This document shows positions 23,759 to 33,209 of a DNA stretch of 43,085 nucleotides, piece after piece. The position numbers and the translations under genes were made by a program. The notes under the pieces are model-generated. The model did not search any database and was not told the origin of the DNA. It saw only the letters and a list, made by a program, of their open reading frames with translations. The DNA lies in NCBI GenBank assembly GCA_964470195.1, contig CAYYBG010000016.1, positions 1 to 43,085 of the forward strand. The letters run 5' to 3'. The stretch comes from RFPI01 sp964470195. GTDB lineage: Bacteria; Pseudomonadota; Gammaproteobacteria; Burkholderiales; Methylophilaceae. Each line of letters begins with the position of its first letter. The stretch's first letter is position 1.

Positions 23759-25411
23759 TTAATATCTTTTCTTGAAGTAATTTATCAAATAATTTGTTGA
23801 TCCATCATGATCACTAATGGTGTCTTTGCTGGATAGTTGAGGCAAAATCTTTTGGGCAATTTGTTTGCCATACTCGACGCCCCATTGGTCAAAGGAGTTA
23901 ATATTCCACACTATTCCTTGCACAAATATTTTGTGCTCATAAAGTGCGATTAACTTACCAAGGCTTTTAGGCGTTAACTCATCGATCATCAGCGTATTAG
24001 TTGGGCGGTTCCCGCCAAATACGCGATGAGGTAACAACATCATGATTTGTTGATGGTCAAGCCCTTGAGCCTCCAATTCCGATTTGGCTTCTTTTGAGGT
24101 TTTTCCTTGCATTAGAGCTTTGGTTTGCGCAAGGATATTGGATAGTAAAATGTAATGATGTTCGTTGCCATGTTCTCCGACTTGATATTGGCTCTTAATA
24201 GGAACAATGAAATCACAAGGAATCAGCTTGTTGCCCTGATGGATTAACTGATAGAAAGCGTGCTGACCATTGGTACCTGCTTCCCCCCAGATGATAGGGC
24301 CAGTGGAGTAATCAATGCGACTGCCTTGTCGATTAACGAACTTTCCGTTACTTTCCATATCGCCTTGTTGTAAATAAGCTGGGAATCGAGAGAGTCCTTG
24401 ATCATAGGGCAGTATGGCATGCGTCTCACAATGGAAAAAATTGTTATACCAAATGCCTATCATCGCCATAATCACTGGCATATTTTTCTCGAGTGGCGCA
24501 GTTCTGAAATGTTTGTCCATTTCATGAGCGCCTTCAAGTAATTGTTCGAAATTGTCCATGCCTATATACAATGCAATGGATAATCCGATCGCAGACCATA
24601 ATGAGTAACGTCCTCCCACCCAGTCCCAAAATTCGAACATATTGACTGGGTCTATGCCAAATTCTTCAACCGCCATCGCATTGGTGGATAGCGCAACAAA
24701 ATGTTTGGCAATAAATTGTCTATCTTTCGCCTGTTGTAGAAACCAGCTACGTGCTGAGCGCGCATTGGTCATTGTTTCTTGGGTGGTGAATGTTTTGGAG
24801 GCAACAATGAACAGCGTGGTTTCAGGGTTGCATACCTGCAAGGTTTGTGCCAAATGAGTACCGTCAATGTTCGATACAAAATGAACGTTTAAATTTGGAC
24901 TAGCAAATGCCTTGAGTGCATTACACACCATCACCGGGCCCAAGTCAGAACCCCCAATGCCGATATTGACAATAGTATCAATAGGTTTGCCGCTGAAGCC
25001 CAGCCATTTTTTTTGACGAACTTGCTCAGTAAACTCGCGCATTTTTTTCAGTACACGGTTGACCTCTGGCATCACATCTTTACCATCAACTAACACTGGC
25101 TGATTGCTACGGTTACGCAAAGCTGTATGTAATACAGCACGGTTTTCGGTGAAATTGATTTTTTCTCCGGTGAACATACGCTCACGCCAGTTCTCAACGT
25201 CGCTTTCACGGGCGAGTTGCAACAGTAATGTTAAGGTTTTTTGGTTGATTCTTTGTTTGGAATAATCCAGCAGAAAATCATCGAATTGTAATGAGAGCTT
25301 TTCTGTACGTTGCGGATCTTCAACAAACATATCTCGCATATGTTGTGGAAAAATTTCTTGGTAGTGTTGGCTCAATGCTTGCCATGCAGGCGTTTGTGTC
25401 GGATTTGTCAT
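23759..25411 (-). CDS. pgi: glucose-6-phosphate isomerase
   Basis: Interconverts glucose 6-phosphate and fructose 6-phosphate; 550 aa, the usual bacterial length. Visible blocks are VNIGIGGSDLGPVM (phosphate-binding), FIVASKTFTTQETMTNA, VGGRYSLWSAIGLSIAL (signature), and NSFDQWGVEYGK near the C-terminus with the active-site Lys. It lies 36 bases downstream of glgB on the same strand and has no visible promoter of its own, so glgB-pgi is probably one unit linking glucan turnover to the hexose phosphate pool. Confidence 0.96.
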   Translation of the reverse strand: MTNPTQTPAWQALSQHYQEIFPQHMRDMFVEDPQRTEKLSLQFDDFLLDYSKQRINQKTLTLLLQLARESDVENWRERMFTGEKINFTENRAVLHTALRNRSNQPVLVDGKDVMPEVNRVLKKMREFTEQVRQKKWLGFSGKPIDTIVNIGIGGSDLGPVMVCNALKAFASPNLNVHFVSNIDGTHLAQTLQVCNPETTLFIVASKTFTTQETMTNARSARSWFLQQAKDRQFIAKHFVALSTNAMAVEEFGIDPVNMFEFWDWVGGRYSLWSAIGLSIALYIGMDNFEQLLEGAHEMDKHFRTAPLEKNMPVIMAMIGIWYNNFFHCETHAILPYDQGLSRFPAYLQQGDMESNGKFVNRQGSRIDYSTGPIIWGEAGTNGQHAFYQLIHQGNKLIPCDFIVPIKSQYQVGEHGNEHHYILLSNILAQTKALMQGKTSKEAKSELEAQGLDHQQIMMLLPHRVFGGNRPTNTLMIDELTPKSLGKLIALYEHKIFVQGIVWNINSFDQWGVEYGKQIAQKILPQLSSKDTISDHDGSTNYLINYFKKRY

Positions 25412-25447
25412 ACTTGTTTCTATTGTGTTTTAAAATGCTTGATTAAA

Positions 25448-27613
25448 TTAGCTTAATTGCAATATGAGTGCACCCAATGGAGGCAAGGTTAGGTGCAGGT
25501 GTGGGCCCATCCATGCGACTTGCTCGGTATGAATTTGACCAAAATTGCCTAGATTGCTGCCCCCATATTCGGCGCTATCGCTATTAAAAAGTTCTTGATA
25601 ATCTCCAGTCTGAGGCACACTGATTCGGTAGTGGTGCCGAGGTACAGGAGTAAAATTTAGTAATATTAATACAAAACTCCCGTCTCGTGCGCGTCTTATG
25701 TAGCTTAGCGTGGAATGATGATGGTCATTGCAATCAATCCATTCAAATCCTTGCCCTTCAAAGTCCAACTCATACAACGCAGGCGTTCTTAACAGAAGAT
25801 GATTTAAATCTCTCACTGTTTTTTGTACACCTGAATGCCAGTGGCTGTTTAGCAAGCTCCAGTCGACACTAGCATTGACATTCCACTCTCTGCCTTGGCC
25901 AATTTCATTGCCCATAAAATTTAACTTTTTGCCCGGCGTACAAAGTTGATGGGTGAGTAAAAGTCGAAGATTGGCAAATTTTTGCCAAGCATCTCCCGGC
26001 ATTTTGTCTAACAAAGATTTTTTACCATGAACTACTTCATCATGAGAGAAAGGCAACACAAAGTTCTCGCTGTAAGCATATAACTGACCAAAAGTCAGCT
26101 TGTCATGATGAAACTGGCGGTGTATGGGGTCGTTTTCTATATAACTCAAAGTGTCATTCATCCAACCCATATTCCACTTCATTGAGAAACCTAATCCACC
26201 GGCATAAACCGGACGAGAAATCATGGGCCAGGAAGTGGATTCTTCAGCGATGGTAAATGCACCAGGAAAATCTGCATGAACCATTAGGTTGAGCTGTTTG
26301 AGAAACTCTATTGCATCTAGGTTTTCACGGCCTCCATATTGATTTGCCAACCATTGGCCTGCTTGACGTGAATAGTCCAAATACAACATTGAGGCCACAG
26401 CATCCACACGTAGCCCATCGATGTGGTATTCATTCAGCCAAAAGTAGGCGTTGGCAAGCAAGAAATTACGAACTTCATTACGGCCATAGTTAAAAATATA
26501 AGTCCCCCAGTCTTGATGCTCACCTAAGCGAGGGTCTTCATGTTCATATAGGGCAGTACCATCAAAACGCGCCAACGCCCAGTCATCCTTTGGAAAATGT
26601 CCCGGTACCCAATCCAAAATGACGCCAATATTGGCTTGATGCAAGCGGTTGATAAAGGATTTAAATTGTTGCGGTGTGCCATAACGGTGTGTTACAGCAA
26701 AATAACCAGTCGTTTGATAACCCCATGATTCGGTCAAGGGGTGCTCTGATATTGGCATCAATTCTACGTGGGTGAAACCCATCTCTTGCACATAAGGTAT
26801 TAGCTGATCTGCAATCTGATCAAAATTCAGAAAGCTTTGATTGTCATTTCTACGCCATGATCCAAGATGTAATTCATAGCAATTAAAAGGCTGATGAAGC
26901 CAGTCGCTCTCACGACGTTTTTTCATCCATTGATCATCCGTCCATTGATGATAATGCAAATTGGCTACTTTTGATGCGGTGCCCGGAAGTGCCTCAAAGG
27001 CATAACTGTATGGGTCAGTCTTGATAAGAATATGGCCGCTATGACGGTTGCGTATCTCAAACTTGTAGAGATCGTTTTCTTGCAGATGAGGAATAAAAAT
27101 TTCCCATACACCACTACTGCCGTGGCTACGCATGCTGTGTATGCGTCCATCCCAACGATTAAACTCTCCAATGACACTTACTCTTTCAGCATTCGGTGCC
27201 CAAACAGCAAAGCGAACACCATCAACGCCACAGCAAGTCATGACTTGCGCACCAAGCATCAGGTAGGCCTGGTGCAATCGACCTTGACCAAATAGGTATA
27301 AATCTTCGCTGTGTATGCTAGACGGAAAGCTGTAGGCGTCATAAATCACGTATTGATGGTCAGTCTGGCTAATACGAATTTGATAAGGTGTTTTGATTGC
27401 CTGACTGCCTTGCCATTGGAATAGGCCATCAGGATGAATACGTTGCAGCGCTACCCATTGTTGATCAAGTTTTAACTCGACTTGTTCAGCGTAGGGCTGA
27501 AAACAGATAACTGACCATGTTGTGTCGTCTATCTGATGCAAACCCAAACATGAAAATGGATTATGTTGTGTCGCTTGAATAACTCGATTCAGTGGGGCAG
27601 ATATTGGCTTCAA
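25448..27613 (-). CDS. glgB: 1,4-alpha-glucan branching enzyme
   Basis: GH13 enzyme making alpha-1,6 branches in glycogen, 721 aa. An N-terminal CBM48-type beta-sandwich (about 10-220) precedes the TIM barrel with the catalytic Asp in DGLRVDAVASMLYLDYSR, the Glu in FTIAEESTSWP and LPFSHDEVVHGKKSLL, and a C-terminal beta domain. The start is TTG at 27613, with AAAGAGA five to seven bases upstream; it begins at the expected N-terminus (MKPISAPLNRVIQ). It is divergent from glgC, and an extended -10 box lies about 90 bases upstream. Confidence 0.94.
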   Translation of the reverse strand: MKPISAPLNRVIQATQHNPFSCLGLHQIDDTTWSVICFQPYAEQVELKLDQQWVALQRIHPDGLFQWQGSQAIKTPYQIRISQTDHQYVIYDAYSFPSSIHSEDLYLFGQGRLHQAYLMLGAQVMTCCGVDGVRFAVWAPNAERVSVIGEFNRWDGRIHSMRSHGSSGVWEIFIPHLQENDLYKFEIRNRHSGHILIKTDPYSYAFEALPGTASKVANLHYHQWTDDQWMKKRRESDWLHQPFNCYELHLGSWRRNDNQSFLNFDQIADQLIPYVQEMGFTHVELMPISEHPLTESWGYQTTGYFAVTHRYGTPQQFKSFINRLHQANIGVILDWVPGHFPKDDWALARFDGTALYEHEDPRLGEHQDWGTYIFNYGRNEVRNFLLANAYFWLNEYHIDGLRVDAVASMLYLDYSRQAGQWLANQYGGRENLDAIEFLKQLNLMVHADFPGAFTIAEESTSWPMISRPVYAGGLGFSMKWNMGWMNDTLSYIENDPIHRQFHHDKLTFGQLYAYSENFVLPFSHDEVVHGKKSLLDKMPGDAWQKFANLRLLLTHQLCTPGKKLNFMGNEIGQGREWNVNASVDWSLLNSHWHSGVQKTVRDLNHLLLRTPALYELDFEGQGFEWIDCNDHHHSTLSYIRRARDGSFVLILLNFTPVPRHHYRISVPQTGDYQELFNSDSAEYGGSNLGNFGQIHTEQVAWMGPHLHLTLPPLGALILQLS

Positions 27614-27680
27614 AATAATCTCTTTACAACTTTAGCGTCGGGCTTGATTTAGGGGCTGGATTATCCTTTGCTATCGTGCA

Positions 27681-27686
27681 TATAAT
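27681..27686 (+). promoter_or_regulatory. candidate -10 box for glgC
   Basis: A perfect TATAAT 80 bases before the glgC ATG. No -35 hexamer of quality lies 16-18 bases upstream, so an activator may be needed or the box may be fortuitous. It overlaps the transcribed leader expected from the glgB promoter. Confidence 0.45.
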
Positions 27687-27704
27687 GAACAACAGCATGG
27701 CTGC

Positions 27705-27713
27705 ATTATAGCA
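27705..27713 (-). promoter_or_regulatory. extended -10 promoter element for glgB
   Basis: Read on the minus strand this is TGCTATAAT, a perfect extended -10 element, 92 bases before the glgB TTG. It would start transcription near 27698, just past the glgC -10 box, so the two promoters fire into each other. Confidence 0.55.
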
Positions 27714-27766
27714 ATTGTCACGTGCATCTTGCGGCTTACCATGAAAAAACATCGAGGAGTTGTATC

Positions 27767-29044
27767 ATGCAGCAGGAAATGGCATCACGCTTCATTAGTA
27801 CGCTGACTAAAAACACCGTAGCTTTAATTTTAGCAGGTGGACGAGGCTCGCGCTTAAAGAGCCTTACGGATACTCGTGCTAAGCCGGCGGTGCCGTTTGG
27901 CGGTAAATTCAGGATTATTGATTTTCCTCTTTCTAATTGTATCAACTCAGGTATTAGGCGTATTGGCGTTGCAACGCAATATAAATCTCATAGCTTGAAT
28001 CAGCATATTCAGCGCGGTTGGGGATTTTTGCGCGGCGAATTTAATGAGTTTGTTGAGTTATGGCCTGCACAACAACGTGTTAAAGAAGATTGGTACAAAG
28101 GCACTGCGGATGCCGTATTCCAAAACTTGGATATTATTCGCAACATTGGCGCAGAGTATGTATTGATATTGGCGGGTGATCATATTTATAAAATGGATTA
28201 TGGTCAGATGTTAGCCGCTCATGTCAAAAATAGCGCAGATTTAACGATTGCATGTATCAATGTTCCTCTTGAGGACGCCAAAGGCTTTGGTGTAATAGGC
28301 GTTAATCACGAGGAACGTGTTATTGAATTTCAAGAAAAACCTAATTATCCCAAAGCACTACCAGATAATCCGCAACAGGCGTTTGCCAGTATGGGAATTT
28401 ATGTATTCTCGGCAGCATTTTTGTACGAGCAGCTAATTTATGATGCGGATGAACTGAGATCTGAGCATGATTTTGGCAAAGATATTATTCCGCGCATTAT
28501 TGATAAGTATCGGGTTTATGCACATCGCTTTACCGATAGTTGCGTAGGGGCTACCGATGGAAATTATTATTGGCGCGATGTTGGCACGGTAGATGCCTAC
28601 TGGGAAGCCAATATGGAGTTGACCAAGGTCACTCCTGAATTGAATTTATATGACCGTGATTGGCCAATTTGGACCTGTCAGGAACAACTCCCTCCAGCTA
28701 AGTTTGTATTCAATAATAAAGGGCGCTGCGGGATGGCTACTGACTCATTGATTTCTGGTGGTTGTATCGTGAGTGGCTCGGTAATCAATCAGTCGGTATT
28801 GTTTTCTGATGTGCGTGTTCACAGTTTCTGTGATATCAAAGACTCGGTGATACTTCCGAAAGTGACGATAGGTCGGAATGTAAAACTGAATCGTGTGGTC
28901 ATCGATAAAGGAGCTGAAATCCCCGAAGGCATGGAGATTGGTTTTGACCCTGAAATTGATAAAAAGCGTTTCTATGTGAGTGATAAAGGGGTGACATTAG
29001 TAACACCGGCGATGTTGGGTAAACCTACTCACAGAATCCGTTAG
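27767..29044 (+). CDS. glgC: glucose-1-phosphate adenylyltransferase
   Basis: Makes ADP-glucose, the donor for glycogen, from glucose 1-phosphate and ATP; 425 aa. Nucleotide-binding LILAGGRGSRLKSLT (about 20-34), GTADAVFQNLD, the catalytic Asp in AGDHIYKMDY, FQEKP and YWRDVGTVDAYWEAN are intact, with a C-terminal left-handed beta-helix. At residue 36 (LTDTRAKP) a Thr stands where I recall Lys39, an FBP-activation residue, in E. coli GlgC, so allosteric control may differ. The ATG at 27767 has GAGGAG seven bases upstream; an upstream in-frame GTG at 27722 is rejected. Confidence 0.96.
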   Translation: MQQEMASRFISTLTKNTVALILAGGRGSRLKSLTDTRAKPAVPFGGKFRIIDFPLSNCINSGIRRIGVATQYKSHSLNQHIQRGWGFLRGEFNEFVELWPAQQRVKEDWYKGTADAVFQNLDIIRNIGAEYVLILAGDHIYKMDYGQMLAAHVKNSADLTIACINVPLEDAKGFGVIGVNHEERVIEFQEKPNYPKALPDNPQQAFASMGIYVFSAAFLYEQLIYDADELRSEHDFGKDIIPRIIDKYRVYAHRFTDSCVGATDGNYYWRDVGTVDAYWEANMELTKVTPELNLYDRDWPIWTCQEQLPPAKFVFNNKGRCGMATDSLISGGCIVSGSVINQSVLFSDVRVHSFCDIKDSVILPKVTIGRNVKLNRVVIDKGAEIPEGMEIGFDPEIDKKRFYVSDKGVTLVTPAMLGKPTHRIR

Positions 29045-29108
29045 TTAGTTTTGCCGCTGCTGGCTTTTGCACCCGAGATTAATTTGTTTTAAATATGGAA
29101 GTATTGAT

Positions 29109-30839
29109 ATGTCCGACCAACCGTCCAAGCTTTACCTAAATTTGTTTTGGCACATGCATCAGCCTGATTATCGCGATACTTTGAGCGCTGAGTATATGTT
29201 GCCTTGGACCTATTTGCACGCCATTAAGGATTATGCCGATATGGCCTATCATGTTGAGCAGAACCCCGATATCCGAGTAACTTTTAATTTTGTGCCGGTA
29301 TTGCTCGATCAACTTGAGGACTATATCAATCAGTTTGATAACGGACAGCTTCGCGACCCTTTATTGGCCATGCTGGCGCGTGAAAACTTAGAGTATTTAG
29401 ATAAGCATGAACGTTGTTTGATTGTGGATAGTTGCTTTAAAAGCCATCATGAAAAAATGCTAGCGCCTTATGCACAATACCAACGTTTGCATAATATCTA
29501 TCGCGCACTCAAAGATGAAGAGTCCACTGCTTCAAATTATTTATCTGGTCAGTATATGGCGGACTTAATTACTTGGTATCACCTAGCGTGGATGGGTGAG
29601 AGCATTAAGCGTCATCATTTACTGGTACAAAATTTAATGAAAAAAGGCGAGCAGTTTACTGTTCAGGAGCGACGACAATTATTTGAATTAATCGTACAAA
29701 TAATGCGTGACTTACCTGGCAGGTATCAACGTCTTGCTCAGTTGGGGCGTATAGAAGTGTCTTCTACACCGCATTATCATCCCATCTTGCCATTGTTATT
29801 GGATTTCAAGTCCACCCGTGACGCAATGCCATTTGCTCCCTTGCCTATCTATAAAAGCTATCCCAATGGTCAACAACGTGCTTTGTCACATATTCGCTCC
29901 GCCCAGCAATCACACCAAAAGCGTTTTGGTGCAAAGCCGAATGGTATGTGGCCAGCTGAGGGTGCAGTAAGCTATCAAGCACTCGCATTGATGGCAGCAG
30001 AGGGTGTGCAATGGGCTGCCACTGGCCAAGGTGTATTAGCAAATAGTCTGCAAAAAGTGAGTCACGGCAATATCCCTGATAAGCAGGATTATTTGTATCA
30101 AAGTTATTTGATACAGCATGGTGGACATCAAATTTATTGTTTCTTCCGCGATGATATGTTGTCCGACAAAATTGGCTTTGAATACGCAAAACTTCATGCC
30201 AGTGTCGCTGTTGCTGATTTTATTCAAGAACTCGAACATATTTATGCTCAATCTAATGGCCATGGTCCCGCAGTCGTGAGTGTCATTTTAGATGGTGAAA
30301 ATGCTTGGGAATATTATCCTTACAATGGTTTTTACTTTATCAAGGAGCTCTACGAAGCCTTAGCTCAACACCCATTTATTCAAACTACCACCTTCAGTGA
30401 AGTGGTTAGCTTGACCCAACAAGGCGACCTTCCTGCGCCTACTGTGTTGACTGATATTGCCGCTGGCAGTTGGGTGTACGGTAGCTTTAGTACATGGATA
30501 GGTGAGACTGATAAAAATAATGCTTGGGATTTGTTATGCGAGGTGAAGTTGGCGTATGACCGTGTGATAGGGTCCGGAACATTAAGCGTTGAGGAGTGCC
30601 AAGCTTGCGAGCGACAGTTAGCTATTTGTGAGGGATCTGATTGGTTTTGGTGGTTTGGTGATTATAACGATGCAGTGAGTGTACAAAGCTTTGATCGTTT
30701 GTATCGACGCAATCTTGCTAATTTATATCATCTTCTCGGACTCAAAGTTCCAGCGCATTTGAATGAGTCGGTAAGCCTTGGAAGTCACCAAGCAGAGGCG
30801 GTTTGCACGATGCGACGTGGTCAGGAAGTTAATGTTTGA
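29109..30839 (+). CDS. glycoside hydrolase family 57 protein
   Basis: A 576-aa GH57 alpha-glucan-active enzyme. The N-terminal barrel strand FWHMHQPDYR (residues 13-22) is the family hallmark; the likely nucleophile is Glu284 in GMWPAEG and the acid/base Asp395 in ILDGENAWEYYPYNG. GH57 includes alpha-amylases, 4-alpha-glucanotransferases and branching enzymes; the GMWP-EG motif is typical of the amylase-like group, but the exact activity is not fixed. GGAAG seven bases before ATG 29109 sets the start. No signal peptide, so it acts in the cytoplasm, consistent with glycogen or maltodextrin turnover. It overlaps malQ by eight bases. Confidence 0.87.
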   Translation: MSDQPSKLYLNLFWHMHQPDYRDTLSAEYMLPWTYLHAIKDYADMAYHVEQNPDIRVTFNFVPVLLDQLEDYINQFDNGQLRDPLLAMLARENLEYLDKHERCLIVDSCFKSHHEKMLAPYAQYQRLHNIYRALKDEESTASNYLSGQYMADLITWYHLAWMGESIKRHHLLVQNLMKKGEQFTVQERRQLFELIVQIMRDLPGRYQRLAQLGRIEVSSTPHYHPILPLLLDFKSTRDAMPFAPLPIYKSYPNGQQRALSHIRSAQQSHQKRFGAKPNGMWPAEGAVSYQALALMAAEGVQWAATGQGVLANSLQKVSHGNIPDKQDYLYQSYLIQHGGHQIYCFFRDDMLSDKIGFEYAKLHASVAVADFIQELEHIYAQSNGHGPAVVSVILDGENAWEYYPYNGFYFIKELYEALAQHPFIQTTTFSEVVSLTQQGDLPAPTVLTDIAAGSWVYGSFSTWIGETDKNNAWDLLCEVKLAYDRVIGSGTLSVEECQACERQLAICEGSDWFWWFGDYNDAVSVQSFDRLYRRNLANLYHLLGLKVPAHLNESVSLGSHQAEAVCTMRRGQEVNV

Positions 30840-32289
30840 TTATCAGCAAAAAATGGCAGGTGTGCTGCTACATATAAGCTCATTACCGAGCGGGTGCATG
30901 GGCGAGGATGCCTATCGTTTTATTGATTTACTTCATGATTGCGGTTGTCGTGTTTGGCAAACTCTACCAATCAATATCACCCATGAAGATAAATCCCCTT
31001 ATCAATGTCTCTCAGCCCATGCGGGCAACCCTGCTTTTATCTCGCTTAAACAATTACAACAGCAAACTTGGCTACAACAATCACTTGCAGATGATAGGAC
31101 AGCGGCTTTGTGGAGCGCATTTCATGATTTCAATGCGCATGCAAATACCAATGAAAAACAGATCTTACAAGCTTTTTGTCAACGCCATGCTTACTGGTTA
31201 GATGATTTTGCCTTATTTATGTGTATACGAGAACATTATGGTCATCAGCCATGGAGTTGTTGGCCAGAGGCCATCAAGTTACGTGTGCCAGATGCATTAG
31301 CACAAACTAAAACCCAGCTGTCTGAGCACTTTGCTTTTCATCAATTCGTACAATATCTATTTTTTAGTCAATGGGTTGATCTTAAGCAGTATGCCCACTT
31401 GCGAGGCATTCTTCTGTTTGGCGATATCCCGATTTTTGTTGCTTATGACAGCGCGGATGTATGGGCAAATCCGCAACAATTTAAACTAGATGAACAACTG
31501 AATATGACCGTGGTAGCCGGCGTACCACCTGATTATTTTTCTACTACTGGACAACGTTGGGGTAATCCTCATTACAACTGGGCTGTGATGCAGCAGAACA
31601 ATTTTGCATGGTGGATACAGCGTATGCACACCCAATCTTTATTGTTCGATATTTTGCGTATTGATCATTTTAGGGGCTTGCAAGCAGCTTGGGAAATCCC
31701 TGTTAATGAACCAACAGCTATTCATGGCGCATGGCAGCCAGCCCCTGGCGCTGAACTTTTGAATGCGATTCAAGCCACTATGCCAGCACTTAAATTGATT
31801 GCCGAGGACTTGGGTATCATTACCGCAGAAGTGCAAGCGCTTAAACACCATTTTTCTTTGCCTGGGATGAAAATTTTACAATTTGCTTTTGATGGCAGTG
31901 CTGAAAACCCCCATTTACCTGAGCATATAGTTGAGCTAGATGTGGTTTACAGCGGCACACATGATAACGATACCAGCTTAGGATGGTATCAAAGTCTTTC
32001 CAACGAACAACAACAAATAGTAGAAAATTATTTCATATCACATCAGTGGATACAAAAGGGTGAGTCATGTCGAATGCCTGAGCATTTGATTTCTCTCGCT
32101 TTATCTTGCTCGGCCTTTTTGGCCATTATTCCTATGCAAGATTTGTTGCGCTTAGATGCTCAACATCGAATGAATATTCCAGGGACAGTGGAGGGTAATT
32201 GGCAATGGAAATTTGATTGGTCTCAAGTAAACCAGCAATATTGTCAGGAGTTTCAAGCTGAAATTAAATATTACGGAAGAATGCATTAA
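30832..32289 (+). CDS. malQ: 4-alpha-glucanotransferase (amylomaltase)
   Basis: GH77 enzyme that disproportionates maltodextrins and releases glucose, 485 aa. Catalytic-site blocks are LRIDHFRGLQAAWEIP (nucleophile Asp), KLIAEDLGIIT (acid/base Glu) and SGTHDNDTSLGW; VLLHISSLPSG opens the barrel. I use ATG 30832, inside the GH57 stop region, with AGGAAG close upstream; a start at 30778 would add 18 residues. Its stop overlaps the kinase ATG by one base. Together with GH57 it would trim and recycle linear glucans. Confidence 0.94.
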   Translation: MFDYQQKMAGVLLHISSLPSGCMGEDAYRFIDLLHDCGCRVWQTLPINITHEDKSPYQCLSAHAGNPAFISLKQLQQQTWLQQSLADDRTAALWSAFHDFNAHANTNEKQILQAFCQRHAYWLDDFALFMCIREHYGHQPWSCWPEAIKLRVPDALAQTKTQLSEHFAFHQFVQYLFFSQWVDLKQYAHLRGILLFGDIPIFVAYDSADVWANPQQFKLDEQLNMTVVAGVPPDYFSTTGQRWGNPHYNWAVMQQNNFAWWIQRMHTQSLLFDILRIDHFRGLQAAWEIPVNEPTAIHGAWQPAPGAELLNAIQATMPALKLIAEDLGIITAEVQALKHHFSLPGMKILQFAFDGSAENPHLPEHIVELDVVYSGTHDNDTSLGWYQSLSNEQQQIVENYFISHQWIQKGESCRMPEHLISLALSCSAFLAIIPMQDLLRLDAQHRMNIPGTVEGNWQWKFDWSQVNQQYCQEFQAEIKYYGRMH

Positions 32290-33200
32290 TGTCTCTGCGC
32301 TTGGGAATAGATGTTGGTGGTACCAATCTTCGCATGGGCGTATTTGATGGCTTGCAGCTATTGCACCAACAACGGATACAAGCTGATTTTTCGCAACTGT
32401 GCCAACATCAACCAGAGCATGCATTGGCGCTTATCATTGATATGTTGGCGCAACAAATAGCCAGCATCTTGCAACAATTCCCTCAAATTGAACGGTTAGG
32501 GATTGGTTTTCCGGGTTTTATCGACCCGCTTAGTCAAGCCGTGGTGCAATCTCCGAATTTACCTGGCTTGCATCATGCACAGATAGCGCCATTATTGTCA
32601 CAGCGCATTCAGCGACCAGTTCATATTGATAATGATGCTTTATGCGCGGCCTATGCCGAATACCATTTGGCTCAACTTAACTCACCCGATAGCTTAATGT
32701 ATATTGGGCTTGGGACTGGCATAGGAGGGGGGATGATTTATCGTGGTGTACCTTTCCCCGGTGAGCATGGGGTGGCCATGGAGTTTGGTCATATTATCGT
32801 GCAGCCAGCAGGAAGAGTGTGTGGTTGTGGTAATCGTGGTTGTGTTGAGCAATATGCTTCGGCGGGCGGGATCATGCAAAATTACAGGCTCTCGACGGGA
32901 AAGAATTTAACTGCTCAACAAATTGCACAACAAGCAGACCAGGGACATGTGGCTGCCCAGCAAGCTCTCGCTGATGCAGGACAATATTTGGCGATAGCCA
33001 TTGCCCATGCGGCAAAGATAGTCGACATCAAACATTGGATATTAGGTGGGGGAGTGATGCAAGCACATCAATGGATAGTGCCTGCGCTTCAACATCAATT
33101 GGAACTCGATTTAATCCCAGTATTACGCGGTCAATTAGTTATTCGTGTGTCTCAGTCGGATGATATTGCCGGTATGTTGGGAGCGGCATTGCTCGCTTAA
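32289..33200 (+). CDS. ROK-family sugar kinase, probably glucokinase
   Basis: A 303-aa ROK kinase. N-terminal ATP-binding GIDVGGTNLRMGVFDG, GFPGFIDP, NDALCAAYAEY with the catalytic Asp, GLGTGIGGGMI, and the zinc motif CGCGNRGCVEQYASAGG are all present. ROK kinases of this type phosphorylate glucose, fructose or N-acetyl sugars. Because malQ, whose reaction releases glucose, is immediately upstream and overlaps it, glucose is the likeliest substrate; this is inference. It ends the glgC-GH57-malQ-ROK unit and converges with queG. Confidence 0.87.
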   Translation: MSLRLGIDVGGTNLRMGVFDGLQLLHQQRIQADFSQLCQHQPEHALALIIDMLAQQIASILQQFPQIERLGIGFPGFIDPLSQAVVQSPNLPGLHHAQIAPLLSQRIQRPVHIDNDALCAAYAEYHLAQLNSPDSLMYIGLGTGIGGGMIYRGVPFPGEHGVAMEFGHIIVQPAGRVCGCGNRGCVEQYASAGGIMQNYRLSTGKNLTAQQIAQQADQGHVAAQQALADAGQYLAIAIAHAAKIVDIKHWILGGGVMQAHQWIVPALQHQLELDLIPVLRGQLVIRVSQSDDIAGMLGAALLA

Positions 33201-33209
33201 ATCTTGTCT

